Source: an uncultured delta proteobacterium
Lineage (GTDB): Bacteria; Desulfobacterota; Desulfobulbia; Desulfobulbales; Desulfocapsaceae
Length of the DNA: 64,000 nucleotides
Reading direction: 5' to 3'
Assembly: GCA_903901335.1 (NCBI GenBank)
Contig: CAIUQR010000065.1
Span: 68,667 to 132,666, forward strand
In this document: piece after piece, positions 61,952-64,000 of the stretch
Layout of the letters: every line of letters begins with the position of its first letter
Numbering within the stretch: the first letter of the stretch is position 1
The notes under the pieces: generated by a model
Database searches by the model: none
What the model was told of the DNA's origin: nothing
What the model saw: the letters and a program-made list of their open reading frames with translations, nothing else
Translations under genes and position numbers: made by a program

Positions 61952-62419
61952 CTACTGACAGATCTCGGCAAAACTACCGCCGGTGAGCATGGCAAGATCG
62001 GCAGCCTTGAGTTCTATCTCCAATCCCCTGCGGCCGGCACTCACATAGATGGTCGGAGACCTTCCTGCAGAGAAATCAATAACCGTCTGTATCCTCTTTT
62101 TCTGCCCCAGGGGGCTCACTCCGCCCAGAACATAGCCCGTCGAGCGCTCGACAACCGCCCTGTCGGCCATCACCGCCTTTTTTGCCCCTGCGACCTTGGC
62201 TATCCGCTTCATACTGAGCATTGATGCTACCGGGATCACGCCCACCACCAGACTGCTATCATCAAGCTGTACAACCAGTGTTTTAAAGACCCTCTCCTCC
62301 GCAATTCCAAGTTTTTCGGCCGCTTCTTTACCGTATACACCCCTGTCGGGATCATGGATATATTGGTGCACCGTAAAGGGAATCCTCATCTTCTTTGCTG
62401 TGTTTATTGCCGGTGTCAT
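61952..62419 (-). CDS. ybaK: Cys-tRNA(Pro) deacylase YbaK/EbsC
   Basis: A 155-residue trans-editing enzyme that removes Cys from mischarged tRNA(Pro). The YbaK fold is shown by GKEAAEKLGIAEERVFKTLV (substrate loop, with Lys of VFKTL), VVGVIPVASMLSMKRIAKVA and STGYVLGGVSPLGQKKRIQT. Length equals E. coli YbaK (159). It is separate from the genes on both sides. Confidence 0.93.
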   Translation of the reverse strand: MTPAINTAKKMRIPFTVHQYIHDPDRGVYGKEAAEKLGIAEERVFKTLVVQLDDSSLVVGVIPVASMLSMKRIAKVAGAKKAVMADRAVVERSTGYVLGGVSPLGQKKRIQTVIDFSAGRSPTIYVSAGRRGLEIELKAADLAMLTGGSFAEICQ

Positions 62420-62807
62420 AGTGATCGTTACAGGTTGGGTGCTCTGGTTCTTTTCTCAACATCCGTAGTCAAGTTACGTTATACCCGTACCGGGACCTCA
62501 TGCAATTATGGTGTAACAAAAACTTACCCGAAAATATACATTGAGTAATCACCTCTGATTGAATTCCTTTATTTTTCTTGAGTTATCATTTTAATAAGAA
62601 ATGATATTACAATACCTTACCTGTTATTTTCAGAATAATCCTGAAATTTTGTTTTAAAAAAAAGACGAATGTAGGAAAAATATAGGAACAGAGAGATATA
62701 TTACGCATCTGAAAATACGGAAGAGATGTTTTCCCCGGATGGACCCTGGAACTCCCGGACCCTTTTGCCGGGCCGGTCTTCTCAAATCGCCAAGGATGCG
62801 AACACCC
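62420..62807. other. AT-rich divergent intergenic region
   Basis: 388 bp between ybaK and the response-regulator gene. 62500-62700 is strongly AT-rich, with an imperfect AT-rich hairpin TTTTCAG-N7-CTGAAAT (near 62623-62645) followed by TTTTG. No gene was recognised. Confidence 0.4.
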
Positions 62808-63170
62808 ATGCTAAAAAAGATACTGATCGTCGAGAATGAACGGCTCATCGGAAAACTGCTCGCGAAGACCTTGAAAAGCAGCGGCTACCAGATATGCAAT
62901 GTGGTAGCAAGCGGCGAAGAGGCCGTGGCCTTCGTCAAAAAGGTAAAACTCGATGCCATTGTCATGGATACCATCTTAATGGGTGAGATGGACGGTTTCG
63001 AGGCGGCCACTCTAATCCGGGAAGAACATTCCGTTCCTATTGTTTTCCTCACCTGCTTCAACGATGAAGACGCCTCCAGAAGGGCCGGGAAAATTAATAG
63101 ATCCGCCATGATAGATAAATTCGACAACCTTCATGAAATACAGAAGGCCATCGAAATGGCCGTTTCCTGA
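62808..63170 (+). CDS. Receiver-only response regulator
   Basis: A 120-residue stand-alone CheY-like receiver domain. KKILIVENERLIGKLLAKTL starts it (acidic pair Glu-Asn-Glu instead of the usual Asp-Asp), AIVMDTILMGEMDGFEAATL has the phospho-acceptor Asp, VFLTCFND has the Thr, and MIDKF holds the Lys without the usual Pro. No output domain is present. The start is the ATG at 62808, which begins the conserved beta-1 strand; ATG at 62796 is possible. No kinase gene is nearby. The partner is unknown. Confidence 0.82.
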   Translation: MLKKILIVENERLIGKLLAKTLKSSGYQICNVVASGEEAVAFVKKVKLDAIVMDTILMGEMDGFEAATLIREEHSVPIVFLTCFNDEDASRRAGKINRSAMIDKFDNLHEIQKAIEMAVS

Positions 63171-63198
63171 ACCGGTCTGTTTATTTATTGAATGTCCA

Positions 63199-64000
63199 TC
63201 AGATTTCAATTGTCGGCAAATGGGCAAGTATCTGAGGAAAATCGGTAAATAACCCCATCACCCCGGCCCGGATAAACCGCCGCATCTCGGAGGGTTTGTT
63301 CACAGTGTACAGGTTTACCCGGCAACCGTGTTCATGGGCACTACGAATCTGCGCTTCATCTGTGTATTTGGCATCGGCATTATAAACTGAAAACTCATAA
63401 TCCCCCCACTCCTGTCTGCCGGATCCGGACAGACCGATCAGGGCGTTTATCTCGATATCCGGCCGTTTGGCCCGGACCTCACGGATATACTCGTGCGCGA
63501 AAGAAGAGATAATCAACCGGTCGGCTGGGACCTGGTGCCGGGCTATGCAATGCAGGACGGCGTCCGTTATCGGAAAGGTCTGCATTGGTTCCGGCACCTG
63601 CTTGATCTCGATATTGACCCGCCAGGATTTTTCTTTAACAAAAATCAGGACCTCTTCGAGGGTCGGGATGGCAATACCTTTGTACGATTGCAGCTCTGTC
63701 GGGGAGACATTTCCGGCTGCAATCTGACCGAAAGGATCGGTGGCCGCAAACCATGCCCCGGCATCCAGGGAGCGGATCTCCGCCAGGGTGAAGGTGGTGC
63801 AAGGTTGCTTGGCCCGGTCCGGGAATTGCCTGCCGACATCGGTTGTGCGTAGCAGGAGATCGTCATGGAGGATGATCAGTCTGCCGTCCATGGTGACGGC
63901 AACGTCGATCTCCAGAACGTCAGCGCCGATTTTCCAGGCCTTTCGGATGGCCGGCAGGGTGTTTTCCGGGGCAAGACTCCGGGCACCTCGATGCGCGATA
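63199..64000 (-). CDS. Glycerophosphodiester phosphodiesterase (5' end outside the window)
   Basis: At least 266 residues of a GDPD-fold enzyme that cleaves glycerophosphodiesters to glycerol-3-phosphate and an alcohol. The first visible residues (AHRGARSLAPENTLPAIRKA) are the HRG..PENT metal motif. GADVLEIDVAVTMDG and LIILHDDLLLRTT give the E-x-D and HD ligands, and NIEIKQ is also typical. The gene continues past 64000. No signal peptide can be judged. It converges with the response-regulator gene. Confidence 0.9.
   Translation of the reverse strand, partial: IAHRGARSLAPENTLPAIRKAWKIGADVLEIDVAVTMDGRLIILHDDLLLRTTDVGRQFPDRAKQPCTTFTLAEIRSLDAGAWFAATDPFGQIAAGNVSPTELQSYKGIAIPTLEEVLIFVKEKSWRVNIEIKQVPEPMQTFPITDAVLHCIARHQVPADRLIISSFAHEYIREVRAKRPDIEINALIGLSGSGRQEWGDYEFSVYNADAKYTDEAQIRSAHEHGCRVNLYTVNKPSEMRRFIRAGVMGLFTDFPQILAHLPTIEI

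Noticed and set aside
1..64000. CRISPR array, tRNA or rRNA genes
   Set aside because: No regularly spaced short repeats and no cloverleaf-like or rRNA-like segments were recognised on either strand by eye; a tRNAscan/Infernal run would be decisive.

Overview
This window reads like a Gram-negative, strictly anaerobic bacterium of the Desulfobacterota, most likely close to the Desulfobulbales. The reasons are a complete methylmalonyl-CoA set for propionate metabolism built around a transcarboxylase (the Desulfobulbus propionicus arrangement), a giant fused acyl-CoA dehydratase activase, an Omp85/BamA outer-membrane protein, and several lipoproteins. The assignment is inferred from gene content; no rRNA or tRNA gene was recognised in the window.

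Region by region. 1-7170: housekeeping genes (holB fragment, YhaM-like exonuclease and ychF on the minus strand; MTA/SAH deaminase, a small coiled-coil protein, an ACT protein with UPF0210, and a glycosyltransferase on the plus strand). 7262-16295: an accessory island whose genes all lie on the minus strand. It has two papain-like (C1A) peptidases, each followed by a chagasin-like (I42) inhibitor; one peptidase carries about six lectin-like repeats. Next come two lipoproteins (one metallopeptidase-like), a secreted protein of unknown function and a small membrane protein. The island also contains two diverged copies of a roughly 205-bp promoter/leader element, an IS1595-like transposase remnant, an IntI-like integrase remnant on the plus strand, and an attC-like hairpin. 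Its right edge has cut off the N-terminus of an Lrp/AsnC regulator directly in front of putA.

16299-36104: conserved genes (putA, pcm, htpG, a phosphoesterase and protoporphyrinogen oxidase, dnaA, comF, bamA, mfd, a HAD hydrolase, a double winged-helix protein and a lipoprotein). 36907-50491: the propionate block. PrpE activates propionate; the 12S-like carboxyltransferase, a small subunit and the fused 5S-biotin carrier protein carboxylate propionyl-CoA; epimerase and mutase (with the MeaB chaperone) give succinyl-CoA; SucCD releases succinate with ATP or GTP formation. A TetR regulator sits at the head of the minus-strand half. 50996-64000: an MBL hydrolase, the 1412-residue activase with an upstream ribbon-helix-helix protein, a receiver-domain remnant, enolase, cupin, MFS transporter, MinD-like ATPase, zinc-ribbon protein, YbaK, a receiver-only response regulator and a glycerophosphodiester phosphodiesterase that runs off the window.

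The most interesting material is the protease-inhibitor cluster and the duplicated promoter/leader element that precedes it and a second island operon. Coordinates and translations come from reading the sequence; family assignments come from motif recognition without database searches.
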